DNA of 64,000 bases from Osmia lignaria lignaria (Eukaryota > Arthropoda > Insecta > Hymenoptera > Megachilidae): NCBI RefSeq assembly GCF_051020975.1, contig NC_135034.1:9486001-9550000 (forward strand), written 5' to 3'. The translations under genes were made by a program, and so were the position numbers. A model generated the notes under the pieces. The model did no database searches and was not told the DNA's origin. It worked only from the letters and a program-made list of their open reading frames with translations. Below are positions 1 through 12,626 of the stretch, one piece after another. Every line of letters begins with the position of its first letter. Positions within the stretch are counted from its first letter, which is position 1.

Positions 1-110
1 ACTTAATTATCGAATTTATAAAAAATTAAAATAAAATGAATGGAAATTGATAATCATTCACTGTGATTAAAGTATATTGCAATTACGATGTATCCATCTA
101 AATAATTTTA

Positions 111-966
111 GCACCATCTAGCGGGTGGGATCGGAACTAACTATTTCTAATAGGAGAGCAGGAAACAGTGGAGGTATCCCAAGAGGTATACTTTGCACGT
201 GCAGGGAAAAATTATTAATAACTCATTTTCTAGGAATAATTTATGAACTTTTATGATTGATTCTTAAACTACATGCTTGTAGCTACTTTCACATATAGGT
301 TTTGTGAACATTCTGCTGATAAATAATTAATTATGGGTAATTATAGGAACGCCGGCACCAACATGCAAAACGCTTACTCCAAAATTTGTTAATAACTAAT
401 TATTCTGAAGCAAATTGTTGGCAAAAGCTAATGCAGAACGTAGCTACAGCATCAGGCTTCATTCTTCGATCAATAAAGAATACAAATTAGTCATGGGAAA
501 TGAGAAAATGAATAAAGATCTCTGCCACACGTCGCTTTTAATCGCGTGATTACCCTTAAAATGCTAATAAATAATTAATTAACGATATAATGCTTATAAA
601 ACATATACTAGAAAATAGCTGCTGTGCTATTCTTTATTCTTTAATCGCTAAAGTACGGAAATTGATTACCGGAAGGCAGAAAACTATGAAAGTTCCCTAC
701 CATGGGTACACACGCATCGAGTGGTCGATCTCAAAATTGTTATAATTAATTAATTACCAGCAGGATCTTTACAAAACTTATATGTGAAAGTAGCTGCAAG
801 CTGGTACTTTAAGAATAAATCATAAAAGTTCATAAGTTGTTCCTAGAAAATAAGTTATTAATGATTTTTCCCTGCACATGCATAGCATACCCCTTGGCAT
901 ACCTCCATGCTCTTTCTGCTCTCCCATTAGAAATAGTAGGTTCCGACCCCGTCCGCTAGATGGCGC
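111..966. mobile_element. Foldback/MITE-like element with long terminal inverted repeats
   Basis: The left end (111-137, starting GCACCATCTAGCGG) is matched in inverted orientation by the right end (940-966), about 24 of 27 bases. The inverted similarity continues inward for roughly 200 bp (about 111-330 against 750-966), so the two flanks could pair as a long hairpin around a unique centre. No transposase-like reading frame is present, so this is a non-autonomous element. I do not see a convincing target-site duplication. The family was not identified; the end motif CCATCTAGCGG is only described. Confidence 0.7.
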
Positions 967-989
967 TGTGGGCGTTTAAAATCGATAAT

Positions 990-1581
990 CGAAGGAAAAA
1001 TCAGTAATAACTTATTTTCTAGAAACAATGTATGAACTTTTATGATTGATTCTTAATCTACATACTTGAAGCGACTTTCTAATATAGGTTTTGTAAGAAT
1101 CCAGCCACTAATTAATGAATTATGAATTCTTATATGGGCGGCGGCTCGAATCTACGAGAATGATCATTCTAAAAATTATTAATAATTAATTAATTACTTT
1201 CAGAAGGAAGCTAAAACCTATACTAGAAAATAGCTGCTGCGCTATTCTTTATTCTTTAATCGCTAAAGTACTGAAATTGATCACCGGAAGGCAGAAAACT
1301 ATGAAAGTTCCCTACCATGGGTAAGCGCGCATCAAGCGGTCGATCTTAAAATTGTTATAATTAATTAATTACTAGTAGGATCTTTACAAAACTTATATGT
1401 GAAAGTAGCTGCAAGCTTGTACTTCAAGAATAAATCATAAAAGTTCATAAATTGTTCCTAGAAAATAGGTTATTAATGATTTTTCCCTGCACGTGCATAG
1501 TATACCCCTTGGCATACCTCCTTGCTCTTTCTGCTCTCCTATTAGAAATAGTTAGTTCCGATCTCATCCGCTAGATGGCGC
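990..1581. mobile_element. Second, left-truncated copy of the same foldback element
   Basis: The stretch 1205-1581 repeats 585-966 in direct orientation with few differences, ending in the same right terminal repeat (1555-1581). The left arm is present from about 995 but lacks the outermost ~80 bases found at 111-190. The two copies abut, so this looks like a tandem duplication or a nested insertion in which the left terminus was lost. There is no coding capacity. Confidence 0.65.
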
Positions 1582-2079
1582 GGTTCCGATTTTTTTACTA
1601 GCGCGGAATTCAATTGAGCGAAAAGTTGAATAAATATAGTAATGTTTCAGATATTTATTGTAAACAAATATATATTTATTATTTCTTTTGCATAAATTTA
1701 ATTAGAGGTGGAATATCAATTGAAAATGAAATTATTTTAGCAAAGTATTTGACCAATTAGAAGTCTTGCGATTTTCAAATGATTATTTTATAATATTACT
1801 TACTTGCAGCTATTGCTCCGTAGATAAATTATACTCCATGTATCTGTAATTTTAATTAGTAATTTCATCAACAATTATAAACATTAATCATGTTAATTTT
1901 GCTTAGAAGTTTTCCAGTTGGAAGTGATACGACTTAAAAATAGAAAATCAATAAAATAACAAATCTCCACGATAATCAGTGATCGATCAATAGTTTTTTT
2001 ACTGGAAACAGCTTGCACTAAGCGCATAAAAGATTATCAACAAACATTTCAAACATTTCAGTAACATTAACGCAATAAG
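1582..2079. other. AT-rich spacer, no gene seen
   Basis: Very AT-rich sequence between the repeat block and the first coding-like segment. No open frame, RNA gene or repeat was recognised. Confidence 0.5.
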
Positions 2080-2352
2080 ATGACTTGGAGCCATCAGTTT
2101 GACAGCAATTCGAAAGCAGTTCCATTTAATTTCGAAGAAGAGAGCGGTAAATAGTAGAAAAGCTGTGAAATATCAGAGCATCGACATAATAGGTCACATG
2201 CCACGGGGCAAAAGGCGCGATCCGCCGTTTCAAGAACCGAGGAAGTTTCGAGAGATAAGGAAGTCGTGGTGGTCGACGGCGTCAGCATTGAAGGACGGCT
2301 GATATCTTATGCTCGTCATACAAAGACGCTCTTTTCTTTTTCTTACAATTAG
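2080..2352 (+). pseudogene. Coding-like segment interrupted by two adjacent TAG codons
   Basis: From an ATG at 2080 one frame reads 24 residues, meets TAG TAG at 2152-2157, and then stays open in the same frame to a TAG near 2353 with a protein-like composition (acidic and Val-rich around 2240-2290). Removing 2147-2176, which starts GT and ends AG, would keep the frame, but 30 bases is too short for a normal insect intron. It may be a decayed 5' exon of the gene at 2490-3536, or two unrelated exons misread as one. The product was not recognised. Confidence 0.25.
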
Positions 2353-2489
2353 TTTCGTCTCATCAAATCTCCTCCCCCTCCAATAAATGAGAAAGAGACG
2401 AGTTCATAAATCAACCGCAATTTTCATACGTGCTGTTAGTCGGCTAACAAAGTCGAAGGAACACCCATCGGTATTCAAACGACGCGTAA

Positions 2490-3536
2490 AACGAGTCTCG
2501 AGAAGACACGACTGCTACTATTTGTTATTCCGTTCAAGAAGAACGGTCGATGAGAATTTCCAAGTGTTTCCATAGTGGCTGCATGAGTTTGCGAACGATT
2601 ACACGTGCAAGTAGAAAGTTGCGGAGGTTCAAAATAGTCCAACAATCTAAGATCGAGAAGATAGCCGAAGAAAATCTGGCTAAGATCGCTGAAAAGAAAA
2701 TCGCCGAGCTGCTGTTTGAACGTTGCATTGGTACGTTTTATTAGACATCGTCGCGGTTTAATGGAACGGTACGTAATCGAAACGGTATATTTACTGTTCT
2801 AGATTGTGGAAGAATGGCCACAATTCCGCAGGGTGCATTTGCAGCGTGCAAAGTCCGTCGTAATCTTGAACGCAATTCTATGATAACACCGATGGATGAG
2901 AAGGTCGACAAGGAAACCGCGTTCAGCGAGAGACCTCCATTGGAAGGTGCTTATCCGATGCATTATCAGACGCTTGTACTGTTGTATTTTTCAAACTGCG
3001 TCTTAGATGTCACTTGAAGAAAAAGAGCCGGATTTATTTCATTACCGATCTATTATCGAGATTTAATTAACTTGTTTGAGTAATGTTTACAGAAAATGTT
3101 AATTCTGACATTGAGTAAATCAAGCGATAGGGGGAAGAATGAAAAAATTTGGAAATTATATTTTAATATTACATAGGATCGTGTTAAAAAATAATAATGA
3201 TCAGAATTAATATAAAAATGGCAATATTAGGTAATAGAAAACAGTAGTAGCTGCTGAACAGAGGCAAGAAATAAAAAAATTTTTTCAATTGAAATTGAAA
3301 TAATTTTATCTTCAACTTGCAGGCCGGGAGCTCACTCCACTGAAGTATAATAGCAAATTAATGAACAGCATCTGGGGGCTGTACAATCGTTATTCGGTGC
3401 ACAATTTCAAGAAAAACACTGATTCGAATGAAGGGGCGTTTGGGACGTTCGTGGCGGTTTGGGGGGCGATCTCCGGAAGCCAAGCACCCGCCGCGAACTC
3501 GGTGACTGCAACTGCAGTCGCCAAAAATAATTCATA
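2490..3536 (+). CDS. Unrecognised protein, partial multi-exon model
   Basis: Three segments join in phase: 2490-2730 (start uncertain; an acceptor at 2575 is an alternative left edge), 2803-2946 and 3323-3536, stopping at TAA. The first intron (2731-2802, 72 bases) has a GTACGT donor and a TTCTAG acceptor. The second (2947-3322) has a weak GTGCTT donor and a good TTGCAG acceptor. The product begins with a basic, Lys/Glu-rich helical stretch, continues with a Thr/Pro/Glu-rich part, and ends in a segment rich in Ala, Ser and Thr. No family was recognised and no clean start exon was found. The segment just upstream (2080-2352) looks like coding sequence with stop codons, so the locus could be a pseudogene. 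The model rests only on open frames and splice phase. Confidence 0.4.
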
Positions 3537-3775
3537 AAACCACGAACGATGGGAATGATATATAGAAAAAGAAAAAAAGTTCCATTTATTCTTTTCTCCA
3601 ACGGGCAGCTTTCTACGAGAATAATCGTGACAATTGGAACCAAGTACAAACGAAGAAATTGATAATTTTCATATGGAAGAAATGAGTATTGTGTGCAAAT
3701 TACAATTATAGAGACTTCTATGGCAGTATTTTTATATGTAATCATTTTAATTAGATACAAAAACGATGGAGATGA

Positions 3776-3781
3776 AATAAA
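3776..3781 (+). terminator. Candidate poly(A) signal AATAAA
   Basis: AATAAA lies 240 bases after the TAA of the plus-strand gene ending at 3536 and is the first canonical signal there. The assignment is by position only. Confidence 0.35.
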
Positions 3782-4018
3782 TGTATTTTATTTAATGAAT
3801 GCAACTCGAAGAGACTGTAACGGTTATCTGTTAATCCTGAGGATTAACCAAGGATTATATCAATGATTTATCATAAATAATATAGAATGAATAAATATAT
3901 AATCTTGCAAAGAAATCACTTCATTTTACTATGTACAGTACCGAGCACGATAGGGAAGACGATTATACATTTTTGATTATTTTAAAAATCAATTATTCAA
4001 TTTTTATGGCTCTTTTTT

Positions 4019-4024
4019 TTTATT
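4019..4024 (-). terminator. Candidate poly(A) signal for the 4093-5344 gene
   Basis: On the minus strand this reads AATAAA, about 70 bases after the stop codon at 4093, implying a very short 3' UTR. The plus-strand gene on the left ends about 240 bases away, so the two genes converge. Confidence 0.4.
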
Positions 4025-4092
4025 TAGAGTAATTCCTTGAGAAGGTTTTAAAGTATAAACCACGACTTATTTCATGGTTGAAGAAGAGTATT

Positions 4093-5344
4093 TTAATTTA
4101 AAAAACTGTGAGAGAAGAGGGTTAAATCAGAGGTCGATCCAACATAAATTATACTCTTCTCGAAATGATTCGACCAATTATCTTGATCACGTTTCTGGGA
4201 CGATTTACGTACAACGTAAGTTCTTGGTTTTCTACGTTCAGTAAATTCATCAATCTTGCTAGAACTATTCGAAATATTCACTTCCAAATCAACAGACACC
4301 GATGAAGAAGACCAGCTATCTTCTTGCAGAGTCTCATCGTTCGTAGACGAGATATCTTTCAATCTTTGAATAATTTTGTCCAAAGAAAATTCCTTATTCA
4401 TCTTTCCATTATTAACCGTCTCAATGTTACTTCCTTTCTTTTTATCCCAAGGATACTGTCCATCGAATTTTTTCTTCAAATATGAATAATCATTTCTGCA
4501 AACTCTTAAGGTACTTTCGTTCGAGTTTCTTATGGTCTTCTTAGTAATTACACCGTTTTTGAACTTGGAAAAATAGATATTTTTATTTTTAGACTGAGAC
4601 TTCATAACTTTCCGATTTCTTCTCAATCTAGGTGCTGTAGTTTGAGTAGTGGCAGCTGTTAATCGTTTACCAACACCATTCGGCAATGATACTTTCGTAT
4701 TTTGCGAAGAATTTTTAGGATCAATTTGAGTCGTCGATAAATTAGAGGGAAGATTAGTCGCTGAAGAAAATGGGGTTTCTACTCGAGAATCTAATTCGCA
4801 GCTTATGTCGGAACACCGTGGTGTCATAGTTACGTATTCATGCGAGTAAATTTTATTTTCTGCAGTTTCTTCAAGCTCCTCCAGCTTCTCATCCGTTTGG
4901 TTACCCTCGTTATTTAAATACTTCACTCTAGTCGGTATTTGCCATACGTCTTCTCGTTTACCGATTCGAAAAATATAATTCAAAAACGAAGGCATCGGAG
5001 CGTCTGAATTTGTGCAGGGATAGTAAACCTGGTAGAAAGAATACATAACAGAAAATTAGTGTAAATAATTTCTTAATTATTTTAATGATCAAATTTACCT
5101 CTTGATTATCAGACTTTCTTTCACTGATGCTCGTTACTTTTCTCATGTACCTCTTCAACTTTCTAACAATATTATTTTTAATGTCTCCAGTCTGTTGGAA
5201 AAAGCCACTATCTTTCTTTAGAAAATTACCTTTCAACGCATCGATCTCCGAACGCAACTCGTCCAGATTATTAGCGAGGATTTTCATCTGATCGATCACT
5301 TGTCCCATTTTGCGTTGATCTCGGCAGCAAGTTTGCACCGACAT
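4093..5344 (-). CDS. Unrecognised 393-aa protein with N-terminal coiled coil, two exons
   Basis: Exon 1 (5344-5099, 82 codons) and exon 2 (5028-4093) are joined across a 70-base intron (5098-5029) with a GTAAAT donor and TACCAG acceptor, both phase 0, giving 393 residues. The start is the first ATG of exon 1 (MSVQTCC). Residues ~10-50 have heptad-like hydrophobic spacing (QVIDQMKILANNLDELRSEI), suggesting a short coiled coil, followed by a basic patch. The remainder is low-complexity: Ser/Thr/Asn-rich, with an acidic stretch near residues 120-135, basic clusters, and a Ser/Asp-rich region before the C-terminus. There is no signal peptide or membrane segment. It resembles fast-evolving nuclear or cytoskeletal scaffold proteins in composition only. 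The two-exon structure with consistent splice sites argues for a real gene. Confidence 0.65.
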
Positions 5345-8300
5345 ATTAGCCCCATTGAAATAAACAAACTTTCAACAAGATACAGTTTTCAACGAAAGAA
5401 ATTTTACAATACGCTGTTTATTTAGAATCCGCGTGGATCTATTGCAAAAATTATGTCACGTTTCAATGGTCGAGAAATCAAAATCGCATTTCGCAGGAAG
5501 TTTTTACAATTGACAGAAAAAAAAAACACGAAGAATTTACACAGAGAAGAACAATAGACGATCGAACGATAGAAATGTTTCGATCCGGGGAGATAATTAG
5601 GATTATCGAATTTCGTATTAAATATCATTTATTTGATTCGTCGCGTGTCCTAGGTACATTACTCGTCAGTCAGTGTCGTTATCCATAACTATTATCCATG
5701 GCTATCGACGCGTGAAAAGTTTGGTATTACAAAAAAAGGAAAAAAAAAGGAAATTGAAATTTTTCTCTTTCACCCTAGTACGTACATCGACACGTAATAC
5801 TATGCTTGGACTTCGATTTTCTATGTACAATTTTGTGGCGTTTGTTAAAACAACGATCGTAACTCGAGGGACCTCGCGCAGACCTATCGTCGTGTCCCTT
5901 CGAAAGCGTCTATCACAACAGCTCTAACCGTTAAGATGCAAAAATAACCGTAAAAACAAGTAAAAATGTTGAAAACGACGATCACACGCACGCACGTGTT
6001 GAGAAGAAATTTACATCTATCATTAATTTCGTTGTTCGCGACTCGATTGCTAACTTACAAATTCGAGCTGTTAAATGGCATCGTAGTAAACGTATTTCAA
6101 TAAATAAATCGTACAAAAAGAATTGTTTAGAGTCGTGGTTCCCTTTTTTTCATTTCCTCCCGCACAGCCGTTCTCTCTGGAATGCTGTTGTTCGAATATC
6201 ATTTCGTTCGACCCATTTCTTTCTTTTTTTTTTTTATACAAATCGTAGGGCGAACCGTGTACTTTTCTAGCGAGTTCTACAGATCGAGGTAATCGGGTTG
6301 CACGTTATCATCATCCACGAATCTCGTTTTAACAATATCTTAGAGGTTCTCCGGTAAGAAGCGATTCTTTTTCATCATATTAAACCAAATAGAACAATTA
6401 AGAAAAATTTGCATCCCTTAAATGGCCCATCATTTTTCAACTCGATATACAGAATCATCTCATTCCAAATTTTATATAAAGGAACACCCTGTGGTTTCAA
6501 AAAGATTTCATCTCGACTATCGTGGATTCCCCGAATAGTGTAAACTGAACGAAAGGTTTCGTCAACGAAGCGCGTTCGCGGTGATACGAGCGAAAGCGAA
6601 TCATCGATTACCCCCTCACACCTATTAATACTGATTAATGAAAAAACGTGACCATTAACGCGGCTCGATAACCGTGTCGCTTCTGGCCGGAGAACCCTTA
6701 TCGCGGACACGAGCTAATCATCGTTCCTCCAGAGCGAATCGGACGCATCGAGCGCACCGACTTCTAATACTTAACAGCTAACACGTAACTTAAACGCGTC
6801 TAACGGTACATAAATAAACATAGAAGACGAAATTATCAGAGAAAGAAGAAGTAGAAGTGACCGAATCTCCGGTTCGTTGAATCGGATTAGATCCTTTGTC
6901 TTCTCTGTGCGTCGGTGATTAGGTTCCGTTCAATTCTTGGTCCCTCTTTCTCTTTCGTTTTTTAGTGGCACAGCCTTGTTCCTCCCGTTTCACCGATCGT
7001 GTGCCTCCTCTTCGAATCTTTAGCAGGGCACGAAGCGACGATTTCGATGTTGACCATTTTCGTGGGGTCGATATTAAGGAAGAGCACACGGAAATGGACC
7101 CGGTCCTCGAGAGGATTCTCACCCCCGGATTCACCCGTACAGCTTTTGCTCGCATCTACCAGTTTGCTTCTGAGCTGTCGTTTCTCCTGTTCCGCTCGTC
7201 GACTCGTTTCGCAACGATATCCTACGCACAGGTGTCGCGTGCTTTCCATGGACTAGCTCAGTGTAATCGGCCGTAGTTCGGTCTGTCGGGAATTCGGGGA
7301 GGAATATTGGGTACAGGACGCCTATAAACACAGACAGTGATTAAGTACCGGGATGTTTCCTGGTGCATAAGAGACGCGGCGATGATAAGGTTTGCATTTA
7401 AACGATTCAAGCGGCGATGAATGTTCGTGATCGTGTGAAAAATTCATACCCTTCGAACGAGACTTTAAACGATTTCAAATTGGTATTTGTTATTTTAAAA
7501 TTGTACTATACTTCATCTAACGTTCGAAGAGTCGTGTAACTATTCCATGATCAATTAAATTTATTTCCTCTTGAAATTTTAAGAAACGAATACAACGATC
7601 GTTTAACAAAATTCAAACGAATAAATTTAATTGGATATCGTTACAGATTGATTGTACTAAGTCATAGACGGGCGAATGACTATACTTAACGTAAAAGAAG
7701 TGGAATATTTTCCTTTGTATGCTAATGAAAAATCAATAATGAAGAATGTAACAGTAATCGTCGAATGTGTGTCAGAACGCGAAACGAGCACGTTATCATC
7801 GTCTTAAATACACGAACATAAATAACGGTGTAAACACGCAGTAGATGATTATGCAACGTGAAAGTACATAAATAGATTACTCGTGTGAATGATTAAATAA
7901 TACAATTAAAGCAATGAGAATGATAATCTGTCGAGACGAAACAAAAAAAAAATAACTCGTGATTTGCACAACATGCTCAAGCAAATAGCGAAAACCCATG
8001 CAAACATTAAGATATGATGAAGAAAGGACGTTCGTTACAATGATTTCTTTCGTTCTTAAAATCCAATCTACTCCTTGCAAACGTCCTTTGAATACAAAAG
8101 AAACATCATTGAATATTTGAAATATTACTTCACGAGATAAAATCCTGGATTTGCTTAAGGGTGAAATATAATTTTAAAAAAGGGGGTAACAGACGTGTGT
8201 GTGGGTGGATGGTTGAGGGAGGAGGTTCGATCAAAGAAAAAGAACGCAGAACGCGAATACGCATTCCAGCGTGCGGGGATGATCAGGATCTCCCACGTTC

Positions 8301-11300
8301 TTAATTAAAAAGTAATCCTAATTATCGCACACAACGAAGCGAAATCAGAGTAATTAGTGGTACACACATATATAAAAAAAAAAAAAGAAAAGAAAACAGC
8401 ATCATCAGTGATTAATAATTAATAATTAATCAATGGTCAAGTAACATTACACGGCTAATAACAACAGTTAATTATTGAAAAATATTATTCAGCCGCAGAG
8501 TTTGCTCCAAGATATATATTTCCCCGGCGGAAATGCGTTTCCGGTCGATATCTATAAATTTCTCTCGGATCCTCTTTCATTTATGTATATATATATATAG
8601 ATATTTATATATTTATAATCTATAACATGTTTATATCCTATATACACATTTATATTGCAATAAAACAGTGTACGTATATCGCGCGAGCGTAGCCGCGCAA
8701 TATTACAACATGAACCGTGAGTGAAGTGCACAATTCGAAAGAAAAATAATTCGCCAAGTAACCCTTCCGAGAATGTTTCCCTTGCTCGTAACACGAATTC
8801 TCCCCGACTATAATAATCGGGGATGAATCAATACACGGATAGGGCGAGCGATCTCGACATATCTCGTAGAAAAGAATTCCTTCTATAAAAATCAGTATAA
8901 CAGGTATCAAAATGATGATCAAGGTTTTTACTAGAACTTTATAAAATACCGGACAGCTGTAACGTTCTCAGGGAACATTAGATTTCTTTGTTATTTTTCT
9001 CTCTCAAGGGTGCACCATCGATTTGACGTTCATGATTCATCCCGACGTTTATTTCACTCCTTAGAATACCATCATGGAATTTCATATTAAAAAAGTTCAT
9101 TATATCAATTAAAATAGTGGATATTCAAAATTTTTTGTAGCGTACTCTAGGGATGAAAAATTTGTATTCTAAGAAATGAAACTTTAACTGCCAAGGTGGA
9201 GATATTCTTGTCTAGGCACACGAATGGATTATTAAAAATTAAGTTCCTTTTCATTCGAATGAAATTAAGATTTCAGCGCCGGTTACTGGTGACTCCCCGT
9301 GGCAGTTAGGGTGTTAACGCTTTCGTGGTGAAATTCTGACAAAGCTTTTGGAATTTAATATAAGAGAAACAAGAAAATTTATTTCATCTTCTAACCGCAA
9401 CATACGTCTGTTAAAAAATAAAATTTGTAAATTTATAGAAAAACATAGATCGTCAGTGGCCACGATCGCTTTAACAACCCCCGTGAAAAACGTCGGCGAT
9501 GAAACTGGCGTGAGAATCTTCATCGGCATTTCTTCCGCTTAATTCGTCGGCTGTTTCTCTTCTTCCTCGTTCGCTTAAAATTCGTGAATTATCGCGTGTA
9601 TATATGCTCGGCCCGCGGTGTACAACAGCTTCGTGTCGCGCAAGGAAAGCTTCTTGTAACTAGAATCTCGCTACGTATCTTAAGGCTTTTAGATGGAAGC
9701 ATATGTAACAATTTTGTCGCGTGAAAGGATTGCTCGCGTTTCTCTCGGCGTGATTTCATTGTTTTATCTTCTCTTCTCTTCCTCTCTACGTTCCGCTGAA
9801 GCGATCTGAACGGAACCGATTAAGAACGCGCGCACCGAACAAACTAAACGTTAAATAGAAAAATAGAAAAAATAGTCTAAGTAAGTGAAAAACTGTTCGC
9901 AAGTTAGATTACGCTATATTGATGGCAACGAGCAGGCGTTTGGAAAGAACACGTTCAGATTCGCTTCTCTGCCGGACGATTAAATGCTAGGTACGATAAC
10001 GCGTTATCGTTTTGAAAGTTCGCAAAAGAGGGTCAACGATTTCCCTTGTTCCTTCCCATCCATCCGTTAATTCGGCCTTTACGCGACGATATCGCTAAAC
10101 ATTATCAACGCTAGTTTCGCTGGATCTAGTCACGAATGCCGAGGCTTTTGTTCGAGTGCCTTAGGCTCGAGGCGCGACGGGTATCTTCGTTCGCAGATCG
10201 CACGATACAAAGTGAAACCGAACGGGACGAAAAAAATTGTTCAAATCAATCGGTTGAATCGTTTAATTGACGGTGCGAGGGTAAAGAAACATCAGAAAGG
10301 ATCGTGAAGAAACCTTCACGAGCCGATTGCACAGTTTCTTTACTTGTCGTCTTTCGTTGTAACGTTTGTATCAAAGATTCCACCCAGCTAGAATTAAGAA
10401 TGAAAATGTATTTTTTAAAGAACGAAGAAAATGGAATGTTTCCAGGAGTTAAACGAGTCTTCTCCGTTAAGATACCTTAATTGATAAATTATAAACGACG
10501 GACGTATATTAAAGTATAAACGATACGAAAAGAAAATAAGGAATGTAAGATAGAGTTTAGGAGGGTGGAATCGAAAAAAATAGCGTCGACGAACATCGAA
10601 GTACCTGGACACAATGAAGAACGATCTTTCTGCACGGTTTGCTACTTGATATGCCCAATTATTGTAAACGCTACACCTCGTGCATCTACTTATATCTCTA
10701 ATCGTCTCTTTAGACTCGTAACAAGAACGATCCGTCTCGAAAGTAACGACGCTAAGGTGTACTTTTTACGAAAATAAAAGGCTTCACAATCTACCGTACA
10801 CGGAACGTGACGCTCTACCGAAACGAATAACGTCTTTCTCTATACCCTTATACGATAGAACGCGACGTCGGTTCACAATGATAATAACATCGTTAATCGC
10901 AATTTTACTCTGTAATTTTCAACGCACGATCTATTTAATCCTTGTTTATGTACGATGCATAAAATGATTGGTAGTTAGACATATGTATAGGTATTTGTAC
11001 AATAACATTACAGTAATACCACTTGTGGTTGCTCGTGAATGTTTCCCTTTTCCATATTTTAATAAGAACCCTTTTCGTTTCTTTTATCGAGCGTTAACGT
11101 ACGCGAAACACATTCCATGTAACCATTTGTGGTCCTCGTATACAATATTTTCAATGGATCTGATTTTTTTTCATTTTTCTTTCTGTTAAGATCTTCAAAT
11201 TTCAGAGATGTTTAAGATAACACTTTCGCTTGGACCGCAAAGGGTTAATAACCAGATATAGTAGCCTGAAAATCACGAACCATAGCTTTTTTCAATGTCG

Positions 11301-12490
11301 ATAAACGATCAATCTTGTTTTAATTCACGAGTGCGACGTGCTTTCGACGATAGAGTGATTTCGAACATTTATTTCCTTTCAAGATATGATAGAGCTTACG
11401 AGAGGCTATCAGCACCAGATGCGATCATCGAAATTTAATTCACGACTGAATTTAGGGGAGAATATTTCTATGCGATAAAGACTGTTAATCGAGTATTTTA
11501 GGACCGTTTAATATCGAAACGAACAGGTATTAGAGCAGGCCTCGCTGAATTTCTAACAGAAAAGTGATAAGAAAAGAGGTGTGCTTGATTTTCTCGCGAA
11601 AGGAGCAGTGACGCGAGGAACGCTTTTCGAAATTCATCATCTAGCCTTAGCTGTAACGAAAAATAATATTTTTTCTCTCTGGTTTTGTAATTGCACTTTG
11701 ATCATCGTCCTCGATTCTCATCTTCCGCGCGTCACTGCACGGAAAGTACATAACCAGGGGTAAATCCACGTTTCGAACTTGCTCTGATCGCGTAGAACCG
11801 CTGTTTACGATGACGATGACACGTTTAACGATTACGTCGAACCGACTAATATTTATGTATAAATATGTGTACCTTAATGATGATAACGATCAGTGAAACG
11901 GAACAATCAAAGAGAATTAAATCCGCAAGAAATATATGCTTACAATAAGATATGTCACGCCTCTGATAGGCGCGTTAAGATTTGCCAAAAATCATCTACA
12001 AAGATGATTCCACATAGAAAAATCTAATACAATTTATATAACGATATCAGATAGGATTTTCCAATTTTCTGTCAAAGTTTAATTTCTTCTTAAGTTGAAC
12101 AAACCTTCCGTTTCTCTGCACGCTTCCTCTAATCTTATGCAAAATTATACATATAAATATTACGAATATGTGTTACGGAAACTCGAAAGCACATCGCCTC
12201 GTTAGTCATAGATGCGTCTAATTACACAGTAAACGTGTGAATACATCGTGTGTTTCATCCTTATGTATGTACATGTACAATTAATTGAATCTGCCAAGGT
12301 ACGATCGCGGAGCTGTAGGAAACAACAGATATCGTTCGAAAGAAAACGCAGCTCCCAATCATGCTCGCTTAACGTGATATACATACATTCAATTATACAT
12401 TAGAACGATATACAATTGCTATAATACGCATATAATATTATATTATTCTGAGCCGGTATCGTTAGTGTCGGTTGTTAGGTTTAATTTTTT

Positions 12491-12510
12491 AGAGAGAGAG
12501 AGAGAGAGAG
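12491..12510. repeat. (AG)10 microsatellite
   Basis: Ten uninterrupted AG dinucleotides. Confidence 0.9.
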
Positions 12511-12603
12511 AAAGGGTTGGGTTCGCAACTCAGGATTTTCATGCAAAATCCTCGAAGCAATCTACGCTATATCACATCCTATGTCTGAGCACGTTTCTTT
12601 TTT

Positions 12604-12626
12604 TTTTATTTATTTATTTATTTATT
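12604..12626 (-). terminator. Tandem AATAAA array, candidate shibire 3' end
   Basis: The plus strand carries TTTA repeats, so the minus strand reads overlapping AATAAATAAA signals about 1.2 kb past the shibire stop codon. This is a plausible cleavage region for the dynamin transcript, but it may be only a tetranucleotide repeat. Confidence 0.3.

Noticed and set aside
6919..7331. Cluster of overlapping frames on both strands
   Set aside because: Five frames overlap with no splice partners; probably promoter-like or compositional.
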